Positions 24,701-33,660 of a stretch of 52,455 bases of DNA are shown here, one piece after another (the first letter of the stretch is position 1; every line of letters begins with the position of its first letter). The notes beneath the pieces were generated by a model. It saw only the letters and a program-made list of their open reading frames with translations, did not search any database and was not told where the DNA came from. Origin of the DNA: an uncultured Bacteroidales bacterium (GTDB lineage: Bacteria > Bacteroidota > Bacteroidia > Bacteroidales > F082); NCBI GenBank assembly GCA_946408345.1, contig CAMJRR010000018.1:1-52455 (forward strand). Reading direction: 5' to 3'. The position numbers were made by a program, and so were the translations under genes.

Positions 24701-27700
24701 GGGAAGAAGTCTCCACACAGCCCATATTGAGCTTCAATGCCTACAACCACCGTAATTTGGTGGCGCATTTCTTTAGGACCGTTACCATTGCAGTTAACGT
24801 GCAGCCTGAGGAGGGTGGTACGATATCTGGCTCTGGAACTTACAACTATGCAGACCCCGTCACTATGACCGCCCAGCCCAACACGGGTTACGCTTTCGTC
24901 AACTGGATGGAAAACGACACCATTGTCTCGACAGAAGCCTCTATTAGCTTCACGGCTTTATACGACAGGACCTTTGTGGCCAACTTCGAGGCAATCATGC
25001 ATCACGTCAGTGTGTCTGCCAACATCAGCGCTGCAGGAACGGTTTCGGGTGGCGGCGACTATCAGGAAGGCACCTACGCCACCGTAAGTGCCGTGCCTAA
25101 TGCTGGCTTCGATTTCATCCGCTGGAGAGAGAATGGAACCAGCGTGTCGACCAATCCCAACTACATATTCGCCGTGTGGGCACCCCGTGACCTTGAGGCC
25201 GAGTTCGAGCTGCAAATTACTGACACGGCAGCCTACACCTGCGATGCCTTTGAGTGGCACGGTCATACCTACACTTCCAATGGCATCTATTACGATACCT
25301 TGACGAGCTACTTGGACATCGACAGCATTGTGGCCTTGCACTTGACGGTCTATCCCTCGTATCATTACGAGTACACCGAGACCGAGTGCGGGAACTACTT
25401 CTGGGAAGATACTCTCTATACTGAGAGTGGCGATTACACAAGGGAGTTTCAGTCCATCTACGGCTGCGACAGCACCCTTACGCTGCACTTGACCATCCTT
25501 CCCATCCGTCCCATGGGTAACTTCACCTATATGAGTCCTGCCAACAATTACGTCGTCCGCTACACCGACATGGACTTCTATTGGGATGCCATCCCCAATG
25601 CCAACAACTACGACTTCTACTTCTGGCAAGGCGAAGGTGGCAGACCCGACACACCAACGCTGTCCAATACCACTTCACATAGCTACCAGGTCGGTGGATT
25701 GACTCATGGCTCAACATACCATTGGTGTGTGGTGGCCAAGAACGAATGCCAAGAGAGCGAAAGCGATACGAGGACCTTCACTTGTCAGTTGAATCCCGCT
25801 ATGTCTGTGGTTCCCAACGGATGGATGGACTTTGGCGAGGTTGAGTTAGGTCAGTCGCGCACCAAGACTATTTCCGTTTCGGGCACAGCCCTCTCCGAAG
25901 ACATCAGTGTTGCCTTCTTGGATAATGCATGGGGACAGGATGCCGAGTTCTTCGAAATCACCCAGACCAACTGGAATACCCTGAGCGGTGGACTGTTGCA
26001 CATCACCTTTGTGCCAGAGCCCACGCAACTCTACTACAACGCGGCCATCCGCATCGCTTCGAGTGCCTTTGCCGATACCGTCTATTTCACGGGAGCAGTT
26101 GCCAACCGCTATGTCTTCACGACCGAGGTGGCAGGGGAGTTGTATTCTGCCAATGACGAAATCGTTATCAACGGCCATGTGGAAGATGTGTTGGGCAATC
26201 CCGTGTCCAATATGGGCGTGAATGTCTATCTTATGGTGATGGGCACCAAATTCACGTTGCCTGCGACTTCCGATGCCGATGGCAACTATAGCGTAACCTA
26301 CACACCTCGCTATTCAGAGTCGGGCTTTTACCAAGTCGGCTCTTGTGCCTATGGGACTAACTCGAACGATGCGCATGATGCTTTCGACATCCCTGGCATA
26401 AGCCGTGTGAGCAGCGATTTCGTTGTCTGGACTCCCTATCAGGACGAAACCCTGACGGGAACCATTGAGATACGAAACCGCAGCCGTATCCCCATCAACA
26501 ATATTCAGGTCAACACTGTTTCGTTGCCTGATGGTTGCACGGTCAGCTTCTCTGGGGTCACCAATCTGGGATCTCTAGAGACCGGCTCGTTGAATTACAC
26601 CGTTACAGGGTCTCAGGTCAGCAATGGCTCCAACTATGAGGAAGCCACTTTCGAAGTCACAGCCGATGATGGCCTCACCATGAACCTGACTTGCTACTAC
26701 TATTGCCGCCCGAGGCGAGGCACGCTGGATGTCTACCCGCCTTCAATTGTTACTTCTATGAAACGATACAATCAAAAGGCACTTTCGTTCCAAATCACCA
26801 ACAACGGCAATGGTGAGACAGGTCCCATCACAATCGGCTTGCCCAACGAGGAGTGGATGTCGCTGATGGGTAGCTCCACTTTGGAATCGTTGCAAGTGGG
26901 CGACTCGTGCGCCTTCTCTATCCTTCTGTCGCCTGATGAAAATGTGAGTCTTGTACAATATAGTGGTTCCATTGCGGTGAACTGTGCTAATGGCAACGGC
27001 TTCTCGATTCCATATAACATAGAAGCCACTTCCGACTCTACCGGTGTCTTGAGGGTTGACGTGACCGACGACTACACCTATAACACCAACGGTGGTAACG
27101 GCCCGCATTTGGCTGGTGCCGAGGTTTATTTGAAAGGCTACTATTCTTTGGAAATGGTTGCCCAAGGCGTGACGGACGAGAACGGCATCTTCACTGTGGA
27201 GAATGTCCCAGAAGGGTATTACTACTTGACCATCCATGCTACCCAACATAAGAGTTATGAGGGAGCTATTATCTATATTGAAGGCGGCAAGACCAACTAT
27301 CAAGATATTTACTTGCAGTATCAGGCCATTTCCTATTCTTGGGTGGTTGTGCCTACCGAGGTTGAGGATGAGTATGAGTTTGAACTTGTGGCTGAAATCG
27401 CGACCAATGTGCCAGTACCGGTAATAACTGTGGAATGCCCGAGCAAGATTGATACTTTGGCGTATGGCGATACGTTACAGTTCAGCATGACCGTGACGAA
27501 TCACGGTTTGATTGACGCCTATGATACACATTTGACCATGCCAACAGAGTTTCCTGAATATGATTTCATCCCTATGATTGACTTCATAGACACCATCCAT
27601 GCGAAGACCTCTATTGTCATCCCTTGTATTGTCACAAGGACGCTCAGAGAGAGAGGATCTGTTCATTGTGGATTTGGTAAAGGTCAGACAATTAGTTTCT

Positions 27701-30700
27701 ACTATTGCAATGCTCAAAAACAATGGGTTGAATTCTCGTTCACTCTTGCATTTAGTATTGAATGCACCTATACCCCTGACGAGGTGCAATTGCCGTGTAT
27801 TGGTTGTGATCCAATCGCTCCTCCACCACAACATTGTGACACTTGTCCACCTCCACCTCCGCCTCATAGCCCTGAGTGGGAACTCTTGTGGCCTTGGGAT
27901 CCTTGGTGGCATTGGCATTCTGACACGACTCACTTCACTCCAGAAATTCCTATTACTACACCTTCGCAGGATTGTACGCCGTGCTGGAAGATATTGCCGT
28001 CATTATTGGTGCATTTTGGAGAGAAAATTGTGAACACTATTATACCTGGAACAGAATATGTTCCCATTTCAGGGGTGTTTGACTGTTTCTTGTATGAAGG
28101 TACTATTTTAGACGTTGTTGTAGCCTCAATTCAGACTACTACTCCACTTTTCGCATATATGATTCGTAATTATCTACATTATAGCAATAGTTTGGTACAA
28201 TGTATGGAAGACCTTGCCAAAGAATGGGCTAATAGTATGGCACTTTCGGCAGTTCCACCATTAAAAGAAGCTTATGATCTTACTACAGAAGCGATAGGAA
28301 TTCGCGACAGGATTGCTAGTTGTGTAACTTTCGATAATCCTTATCGAGGGAACAGGGATTTGGATAACTCGATTGACCAATTTAATCTTTGCACAAATTT
28401 CAGTCTGGCGAGCATGAATCAACTAACAAACCTATTCAAAGAGGAAGAATGGATGGAGGAGGAAAACCTTGCTGAGTTTATGTCGAATTTCATTTCTGTC
28501 GTGGATACTATTGACTTATTTGTCACAGAACAATCGACCCAGCAATTGAAAGATGCGTGTGATTTGACATACGTAAATGATTCCATTATTCAGTGTTTTG
28601 TTGACCGATGGAACAGAAGTGTCCAATACTGGAATCAAGGTATTTTTACAATTGAGGACTTGCCAGATGGCTATAATGACAATTTCGTCCAAATGGATAC
28701 TTTGATGTTTGAACCGATTGTTCAAGCAATGGAAGCAGCCGAAGCTTATGGATTTGAAAATGTTGGTGAGATGTTAAGTGCTTCGGTAGATGATTTATAC
28801 GAAGAGACTCTTGAGCATAAGACCGATGTCTGTGCTAAAGTTACAGTCAGCTTCAAGCAGACCATGACCATGACCCGCGAGGCTTTCGAGGGCACTCTGA
28901 AGATCTTCAACGGCCACACCACCGACCCGATGCAGGACATCAACGTGAACATCGTCATCAAGGATGCAGATGGTGTCGACCGAACTGACCTGTTCCAAAT
29001 CAACGTCACTTCGCTGAGCGACATCACAGGCGTTGACGGTACAGGCACTTTGAATGCCCAAACGGAAGGCATTGCCCAGTTTGTGATGATTCCGACCATC
29101 GAGGCGGCCCCCGACACCACCAAGGTCTATTCCTTCGGCGGTTCGTTCAGCTTCCTCGATCCTTTCTCGGGTACTGAGATGACTTACGAGCTGTACCCCC
29201 AACAACTCAAGGTGAACCCAGGTCCAATTCTCCACGTGGATTACTTCATCTCGCGTCACCTCATCAGCGACGATCCGCTGACTGAAGACACCATTGAGGC
29301 CACCGAACCGGCTGAGCTGGCTATGATGATCAGCAATGTGGGTGCTGGCAACGCCAACAACGTGTACTTGGAAAGCTCTCAGCCCCAAATCATCGAAAAC
29401 CAGCACGGACTACTGATTAATTTCGAAATCGTTGGAGCTGCGATGAATGGCCAGCCGCGTCCCTTGGGCCTGACTGACATCCCATTCGGCACCATCGAGA
29501 GCCACAGCGCAGGCATCGCCGAGTGGTACTTCACCAGTTCGCTGATGGCACGTGTCATTCATTCCACGCCGCACGTGATCCACAACAACAGTTACGGCAA
29601 CCCGAACTTGAGCTTGGTCACCGAACTCAATTCGCATGACCTGATTAAGGCGATAACTGCATACGGTTCCTTGGAAGACGGTGTCAACGACTTCTTCGTC
29701 AATGAAAGCCCCGACTTCAACCACACGCCCGACATGATTTACTTCTCACACGGCGGAACTGCATCGGTGCGCAAAATCATCGTGGCCGAAACGGAAGGCA
29801 TCTTGTCCGACACGAATGATGTCGTCCTTCTCCATGTGAATCCCATTGCGGTGGGCTGGAACTATGCCTGCCTCGACGATCCGGCGCAGGGACTGCGTGA
29901 AATCATCAGCTGCACCCGTGACGACGGTCAGGAGATTCCGCTCAGCAACGTGTGGGTCTCGCATGTGACCATGCTTGACGAAGGCGCGCCCATCCACGAG
30001 AACAAGCTGCACATTGTCGATACGGTGGCTGTCAACCAGGCGACGACTTACACTTTGGTTTATGCCGAAGCTCACGATATTGAAGTCACCCAGATGATGG
30101 AGCTGGCCGAAGGCTGGAACTGGTGGAGCACCTATATCGACATGAGTGGCGATGGCCTTGAACGGCTGGAGAATGCCTTGGGCGAAGATGGCGTCAGCAT
30201 CAAGTCTCAACAGAATGGCTTCGCCATGAATTATGGCGACGGTTGGTATGGAGACTTGAATTCGATTGACAACCGGTCCATGTATATGGTGCAGACTTCA
30301 TCGGAAATCACGCTCAGTTTAAGTGGTACCCGTGTGAATGCCTCCCAGCTTGACATTGACCTTTCTGCGGATTGGACTTGGATAGGCTATCCAGTGGCCT
30401 CGACACAATCGTTGGAAAACGCCTTGTCGCAATTGGATGCCGATGATGGCGACTTGGTGAAGTCGTTAAGCCAATTCTCGGTTTATGACGGTGATGACGG
30501 ATGGTTCGGAAGCCTGCACAACATGAATCCGGGACTGGGTTATATGTATAATGCCCAACAAAGCCACAGCTTCCACTACAGCCAAGGCAGGGGAGGCGTT
30601 GCAGAAGAGCATCCGGAAACCTCTAATTGGAGGACGAACTACCACGCTTTTGTCGACAATATGAGTGTGGTTGCTTCTGTCTTCATCGATGGTGAGGAGC

Positions 30701-31227
30701 TCCGTTCCGATAGCTATGAGGTGGCTGCCTTCAGTGACGGCACTTGTTTGGGTAGTACCAAATTGCTGTACAATGCCCGCCGCGAGAGCTATTACGCTAT
30801 GCTGCCTGTCTTGGGTGAAGGAGGCATGAAGGTCACATTCAGGCTCTATAGTGCCGATGATGGTGTCGAATATGCCAACCCGGCTGACGAAACCTGCGAC
30901 TTCGTTGCCAATGGCATCTATGGCAGCCTCGACACGCCTATGGCATTGCATTTCACCAGTAATACTACGGACTTGCAGGAGAATATGGCTGTGCTGCGTC
31001 TCTTCCCCAATCCTGTGAAACGTGGTGAAATGGTACGTCTCGACTTGCCTGAAAACGAGAGGACGGTTAAGGTGGAGGTCTATAACGTGCTCAATGTGTT
31101 GGTTAGCGCTAAGGAAGTCAACGGCAAGAGCTTCTACATTAGCAAGAGCTTGGCACCAGGCACCTATCTCATCCGTGTTTACGGTTCTTCCAATAGGGTT
31201 TATTACGGAAAACTGATCGTCCAATAA
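21760..31227 (+). CDS. 3155-aa T9SS surface protein with cohesin-like, Ig-like and InlB B-repeats
   Basis: A signal peptide (RILILLCSLIPWMRAVA) is followed by three units, each with a cohesin-like domain and an Ig-like domain (about 24-712; GVAAISIALNFDNTKVSYQG, SYQWQIK). Six InlB B-repeats follow (about 716-1152; GAGTYAYG, NWTENG), then paired short repeats (1153-1250), Fn3 (1255-1345), an ASPM/SPD-2/Hydin-like domain (1346-1445), carboxypeptidase-regulatory-like segments, and a Pro/Trp-rich linker (about 2015-2067: PPPPPPHSPEWELLWPWDP). An AT-rich helical region comes next (about 2068-2360), then beta domains, a pair of W-rich modules (about 2780-2945), an 'IDGEE' module (about 2955-3070) and a T9SS type A sorting domain (3080-3155: RLFPNPVKRGEMV). 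It is co-transcribed with the dockerin-like giant protein. A surface scaffold or adhesin role is inferred. Confidence 0.88.
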   Translation: MTRKIRILILLCSLIPWMRAVADPIVTSVGSGSICPDDEVVIPVTVTNCNGVAAISIALNFDNTKVSYQGYQNLNSTVSTMLVNASGGTVYMTWANMSAVNVSDGTLLELRFQGITGSTGLIWNTTQCEYSDASGTVLQSNYNNGSINVYAIPSITSNPSNRDLVEGQSTNFDVGASGSGLSYQWQIKTIYDIDWQDLSNGGNHSNVNSWRLNVNNVTLDMNGNQYRCVVSGTCPSPVTSEAATLTVEVYIPTIVTSTGSVSTCPDQAFSIPINVTNCNNVGAISLALDFDQNLVTYIGYENANSQLSNGTMRVNANRGTVYFTWASSNHTLEIGDGELISLVFRSASGNSSLSWNTSECEYSNLAGQELPTAFNGSNLNIYFPPSINSHPSDRTVTEGQNTNFSISASGQGLSYQWQMSQDQGISWENLSNGENYSNVNSSTLYVNNVQMSMEGLRYRCEVHGTCEPWVTSNYGVLHVQGFVPTIVTTAGSLNTCSETEFGIPISVTNCNNVGAISLSLAYNTNILTYAGYEGLNPALNGGQLQVNAANGSVFIAWASIDGANVGNGNLITIKFTALSGTCSLSWNTAYCEYANPQGVAYPANYNNGNVSVGDLSFTITQQPSNQTVTMEESTTFAIATSGPTSGYQWQVSQDGGASWSNISAGDHYANPNTTTLGVNNVSLDMNGYRYRCVISGSCGVQYTSVAILTVQLPVNYYQITLTADPTEGGSTEGAGAYEQETSCTVTATPATGYDFVNWTENGTEVSTEASYTFTVGADRNLVAHFTLRELSIVVNVIPVGSGSVEGAGTYLYGEHVLLTAIPAEGFVFDNWTENGEVVSTNQSISFTAQTDRNLIANFSVMQLNITAVAVPANNGTIEGAGTYAYGTTVTLTAIAAEGFELVNWTENDSIVSTETTLSFIAQTDRNLVANFIIQMLHITAEADPEGSGTISGAGSYNYGDPVVLTATPLGEFEFYNWTENGEEVSTQPILSFNAYNHRNLVAHFFRTVTIAVNVQPEEGGTISGSGTYNYADPVTMTAQPNTGYAFVNWMENDTIVSTEASISFTALYDRTFVANFEAIMHHVSVSANISAAGTVSGGGDYQEGTYATVSAVPNAGFDFIRWRENGTSVSTNPNYIFAVWAPRDLEAEFELQITDTAAYTCDAFEWHGHTYTSNGIYYDTLTSYLDIDSIVALHLTVYPSYHYEYTETECGNYFWEDTLYTESGDYTREFQSIYGCDSTLTLHLTILPIRPMGNFTYMSPANNYVVRYTDMDFYWDAIPNANNYDFYFWQGEGGRPDTPTLSNTTSHSYQVGGLTHGSTYHWCVVAKNECQESESDTRTFTCQLNPAMSVVPNGWMDFGEVELGQSRTKTISVSGTALSEDISVAFLDNAWGQDAEFFEITQTNWNTLSGGLLHITFVPEPTQLYYNAAIRIASSAFADTVYFTGAVANRYVFTTEVAGELYSANDEIVINGHVEDVLGNPVSNMGVNVYLMVMGTKFTLPATSDADGNYSVTYTPRYSESGFYQVGSCAYGTNSNDAHDAFDIPGISRVSSDFVVWTPYQDETLTGTIEIRNRSRIPINNIQVNTVSLPDGCTVSFSGVTNLGSLETGSLNYTVTGSQVSNGSNYEEATFEVTADDGLTMNLTCYYYCRPRRGTLDVYPPSIVTSMKRYNQKALSFQITNNGNGETGPITIGLPNEEWMSLMGSSTLESLQVGDSCAFSILLSPDENVSLVQYSGSIAVNCANGNGFSIPYNIEATSDSTGVLRVDVTDDYTYNTNGGNGPHLAGAEVYLKGYYSLEMVAQGVTDENGIFTVENVPEGYYYLTIHATQHKSYEGAIIYIEGGKTNYQDIYLQYQAISYSWVVVPTEVEDEYEFELVAEIATNVPVPVITVECPSKIDTLAYGDTLQFSMTVTNHGLIDAYDTHLTMPTEFPEYDFIPMIDFIDTIHAKTSIVIPCIVTRTLRERGSVHCGFGKGQTISFYYCNAQKQWVEFSFTLAFSIECTYTPDEVQLPCIGCDPIAPPPQHCDTCPPPPPPHSPEWELLWPWDPWWHWHSDTTHFTPEIPITTPSQDCTPCWKILPSLLVHFGEKIVNTIIPGTEYVPISGVFDCFLYEGTILDVVVASIQTTTPLFAYMIRNYLHYSNSLVQCMEDLAKEWANSMALSAVPPLKEAYDLTTEAIGIRDRIASCVTFDNPYRGNRDLDNSIDQFNLCTNFSLASMNQLTNLFKEEEWMEEENLAEFMSNFISVVDTIDLFVTEQSTQQLKDACDLTYVNDSIIQCFVDRWNRSVQYWNQGIFTIEDLPDGYNDNFVQMDTLMFEPIVQAMEAAEAYGFENVGEMLSASVDDLYEETLEHKTDVCAKVTVSFKQTMTMTREAFEGTLKIFNGHTTDPMQDINVNIVIKDADGVDRTDLFQINVTSLSDITGVDGTGTLNAQTEGIAQFVMIPTIEAAPDTTKVYSFGGSFSFLDPFSGTEMTYELYPQQLKVNPGPILHVDYFISRHLISDDPLTEDTIEATEPAELAMMISNVGAGNANNVYLESSQPQIIENQHGLLINFEIVGAAMNGQPRPLGLTDIPFGTIESHSAGIAEWYFTSSLMARVIHSTPHVIHNNSYGNPNLSLVTELNSHDLIKAITAYGSLEDGVNDFFVNESPDFNHTPDMIYFSHGGTASVRKIIVAETEGILSDTNDVVLLHVNPIAVGWNYACLDDPAQGLREIISCTRDDGQEIPLSNVWVSHVTMLDEGAPIHENKLHIVDTVAVNQATTYTLVYAEAHDIEVTQMMELAEGWNWWSTYIDMSGDGLERLENALGEDGVSIKSQQNGFAMNYGDGWYGDLNSIDNRSMYMVQTSSEITLSLSGTRVNASQLDIDLSADWTWIGYPVASTQSLENALSQLDADDGDLVKSLSQFSVYDGDDGWFGSLHNMNPGLGYMYNAQQSHSFHYSQGRGGVAEEHPETSNWRTNYHAFVDNMSVVASVFIDGEELRSDSYEVAAFSDGTCLGSTKLLYNARRESYYAMLPVLGEGGMKVTFRLYSADDGVEYANPADETCDFVANGIYGSLDTPMALHFTSNTTDLQENMAVLRLFPNPVKRGEMVRLDLPENERTVKVEVYNVLNVLVSAKEVNGKSFYISKSLAPGTYLIRVYGSSNRVYYGKLIVQ

Positions 31228-31259
31228 GTCGATGGGTATTGTTAGTTACATATTTGACA

Positions 31260-31333
31260 GACGATGACTTGTGACAGTGACTATGACTGCTCTAACGCTG
31301 ATGGAAAAGCTGTCATAGTCACCGGTCATCGTC
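31260..31333. repeat. Inverted repeat, family B, copy 2
   Basis: Arms GACGATGAC (31260-31268) and GTGACTATGAC pair with GTCATAGTCAC and GTCATCGTC (31325-31333). It begins 33 bp after the stop of the giant gene. A transcript-end hairpin is likely; there is no T-run, so it is not a standard terminator. Confidence 0.7.
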
Positions 31334-31374
31334 ACTAGTCAAGGCTGAGAAAGAATCGTGTCTTACCACGCTGT

Positions 31375-31421
31375 AGTTTCATCTCGAACAGTTACTTAAG
31401 AAAACCAAATCAATTAGAAAT
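31375..31421 (+). promoter_or_regulatory. Leader shared with the FISUMP gene at 33850
   Basis: AGTTTCATCTCGAACAG, then TTACTTAAGAAAAC, closely matches 33802-33849 (AGTTTAATTCCGAACAG, then ATACTTAAAAAAAC), each directly before a start codon and behind a family B inverted repeat. It may hold common translation or promoter signals; no TAnnTTTG box was found in it. Confidence 0.45.
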
Positions 31422-33284
31422 ATGAAAAGAGTTATTAGATTATTAGCAATGGCGTTGCTCTTGTCGGCTTCCACGCTGTCTTTTGCCGATGGCGAGCACT
31501 GGACTTGGAACCCCAACCAATATGCTTTCAACTCCACCTTTGTCGCGGTCATCAACATCGATGGGGAAGAGCAACGCAGCGACCAGCTTGAAATAGGCGC
31601 GTTTTGCGACGGCGAATGCCGTGGTAGCGTCATCTGTGTTTACGAGGAGCGAAAAGACCGCTATTTCGCCTATCTCGACATCAACGGTGAAAGCGGGATG
31701 GTCATGAATTTCCGTTTGTGGGACCATGCAACGGATTCCGAACTTGGTGTGATTTGTGGTGTGACTTACACTTTTGAGCCTAACGACGCCTTCGGATTGC
31801 CCCGCGAACCATACGTGTTCCCATTCAACCATTTGGGACAAACCGAATTCAATGGCACGGTCAATATGCTGTGGTCACTGCCAGAGAATTGGGAGGGCAA
31901 TGCCATGCCAGATGCCTATGATATTGTCACCATTAACAGTCCTTGCCAACTCGACCAAGATGCTGAGGTCTATCAGTTGGTCGTGAACGATGGCCAATCG
32001 CTGACCGTCATGGATGGCTACACCCTTACGGTGAACAGCATCGTCAGCGATGCCGCCACCAAACTGATTGTGGCCGATGGCGGGCAGTTGGTATGCGACA
32101 ACCTGGAAGGCGTTTTTGCCACAATACAGAAATTTGTCGAAGGCTACGGCGAGGGTACCGACAAATGGTGCTTCATCGCCTCTCCCTTGGTGGGAGGGAC
32201 TTCCCATACTTCAATCGACAATTTGGTGAATGAGGAAGGGTATGACCTCTATGCCTTTGACCAGACCCAGGAACTGGAATGGCGTAACTTCAAAGACCAC
32301 GACCTGACCCTGAATCCAGGCGAAGGGTACTTGTATGCCAACAGCGCAGATGCGGTTCTTGGATTCGCTGGCGAGCTCAACAGCAGTGTCGGCAATGTGG
32401 CGTTAAACTATGGCTCGGCCTATTCTCAAGCGGGGTGGAACCTTGTCGGAAATCCGTTCACTTATAATGTGTATGCCGACAGGAGCTATTATGTGTTGAA
32501 CGATGACGGAACGGTAGTGGACCCCATTGCGGCTTCTGAGGCTAATGCCATCACGCCTTGCACAGGCATTTTGGTGAAGGCTTCTTCCTCCAGCGAGGAG
32601 GTCGGCTTCAGCCCAACCGCTCCGACAGGAAGGTTGGGGAATATTAAACTGCTTGTGTCTTCCGTCGAACGAGGCGCTTCTTCCGATTGTGCCATCGTCA
32701 GTTTCGACCCTGACGATGCCTTGGCCAAGTTCGTCTTCCAAAGCAACGGTCCACGGCTCTCCATTCCCCAGCATGGGAATGACTATGCCATCGTGGTGGC
32801 CGACGAACAAGGGGAGCTCCCCGTCAATTTCAAGGCCGACCATAACAGCACCTACAGCATTAGCGTCAGCGCTTCACATTTGGATATGGATTATCTGCAT
32901 CTGATTGACAACCTCACGGGCAACGATGTGGACTTGCTTTCCCGTTGCAAAGAGGGTGGGGAAGGGCTCAACGACCTTGGAACCTACACCTTTGAGGCCA
33001 AGACGAGCGATTACGCTTCGCGTTTCCGCTTGGTGTTTTCCGTCTCGGGTGATGCCAACGATGACAATGATGCCTTTGCCTACATCAGCAACGGACAGAT
33101 CGTCATAACAGATGCCAAGGTGAGTGCAACGCTGCAAATCGTTGATGTTACTGGACGCATCGTTGTTTCGTGCAAGGGAGACGCGATAAATCACGTCTCT
33201 ACAAGCGGAATGGCGTCGGGCGTGTATGTGTTGCGTCTCGTCGACGGCGACAACGTCCGTGTGCAAAAGATTATGGTGAGATAA
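31422..33284 (+). CDS. T9SS-sorted surface protein sharing modules with the giant protein
   Basis: This 620-aa protein has a signal peptide (KRVIRLLAMALLLSASTLSFA). Residues about 30-140 (TWNPNQYAFNSTFVAVINID, GEEQRSDQLEIGAFCDG) match a module near the C-terminus of the 3155-aa protein. The middle (about 150-420) resembles the T9SS 'LPENWEGNAMPDA...TINSPCQLDQD' layout, a strand-rich region with GWNLVGNPFTYNV. The C-terminus (about 545-620: SNGQIVITDAKVSATLQIVD, GVYVLRLVDGDNVRVQKIMV) is a T9SS type A sorting domain. A hairpin-repeat sequence is translated inside this domain (33178-33199). Function beyond surface display is unknown. Confidence 0.82.
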   Translation: MKRVIRLLAMALLLSASTLSFADGEHWTWNPNQYAFNSTFVAVINIDGEEQRSDQLEIGAFCDGECRGSVICVYEERKDRYFAYLDINGESGMVMNFRLWDHATDSELGVICGVTYTFEPNDAFGLPREPYVFPFNHLGQTEFNGTVNMLWSLPENWEGNAMPDAYDIVTINSPCQLDQDAEVYQLVVNDGQSLTVMDGYTLTVNSIVSDAATKLIVADGGQLVCDNLEGVFATIQKFVEGYGEGTDKWCFIASPLVGGTSHTSIDNLVNEEGYDLYAFDQTQELEWRNFKDHDLTLNPGEGYLYANSADAVLGFAGELNSSVGNVALNYGSAYSQAGWNLVGNPFTYNVYADRSYYVLNDDGTVVDPIAASEANAITPCTGILVKASSSSEEVGFSPTAPTGRLGNIKLLVSSVERGASSDCAIVSFDPDDALAKFVFQSNGPRLSIPQHGNDYAIVVADEQGELPVNFKADHNSTYSISVSASHLDMDYLHLIDNLTGNDVDLLSRCKEGGEGLNDLGTYTFEAKTSDYASRFRLVFSVSGDANDDNDAFAYISNGQIVITDAKVSATLQIVDVTGRIVVSCKGDAINHVSTSGMASGVYVLRLVDGDNVRVQKIMVR

Positions 33285-33343
33285 CACCCTCAGACAACAA
33301 CAATTCAACAATTCAACAGTCAACAATTCAACAATACATAACC

Positions 33344-33631
33344 ATGAAGAAATTATTATTAACCATAGCCATCGTTCTTGGGCTGAATGCCATTACCTTT
33401 GCCCAAGACGGCTTGTTCCAACGTGGAAACTCTATGAACGATTATCAATGGGTATATTTTCGCAATAATATTCCAGTGCCCATATTGCCTTACCAACACA
33501 ATCTGAACGGTAGCCAGGACGCGGATGCCGTTCCGCTTGGAGGTGGTGTTTTGTCTCTCATAGGTCTTGGAGTGGGATATGCGATAGTGAAAAGGAAGAG
33601 GAATGAATGTTTAGTGGATGAGCAAAAATAG
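33344..33631 (+). CDS. Small exported protein with a sorting-type C-terminal tail (PID-CTERM-like)
   Basis: This gene encodes 95 aa from the ATG at 33344; the open frame continues upstream, but only this start gives a signal peptide (KKLLLTIAIVLGLNAITFAQ). The middle is short and polar. The C-terminus has a small motif VPLGGG, a hydrophobic helix (VLSLIGLGVGYAIV) and a basic end (KRKRN). This three-part tail looks like the Bacteroidota PID-CTERM type sorting signal, where a transpeptidase-like enzyme would cut near the motif; the motif here is divergent. The start lies just behind a run of short AACAATTC repeats (about 33290-33336). It lies 59 bp after the preceding T9SS gene. Confidence 0.7.
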   Translation: MKKLLLTIAIVLGLNAITFAQDGLFQRGNSMNDYQWVYFRNNIPVPILPYQHNLNGSQDADAVPLGGGVLSLIGLGVGYAIVKRKRNECLVDEQK

Positions 33632-33660
33632 TTTACTTACTCGACGCGAGACTACGGGAA

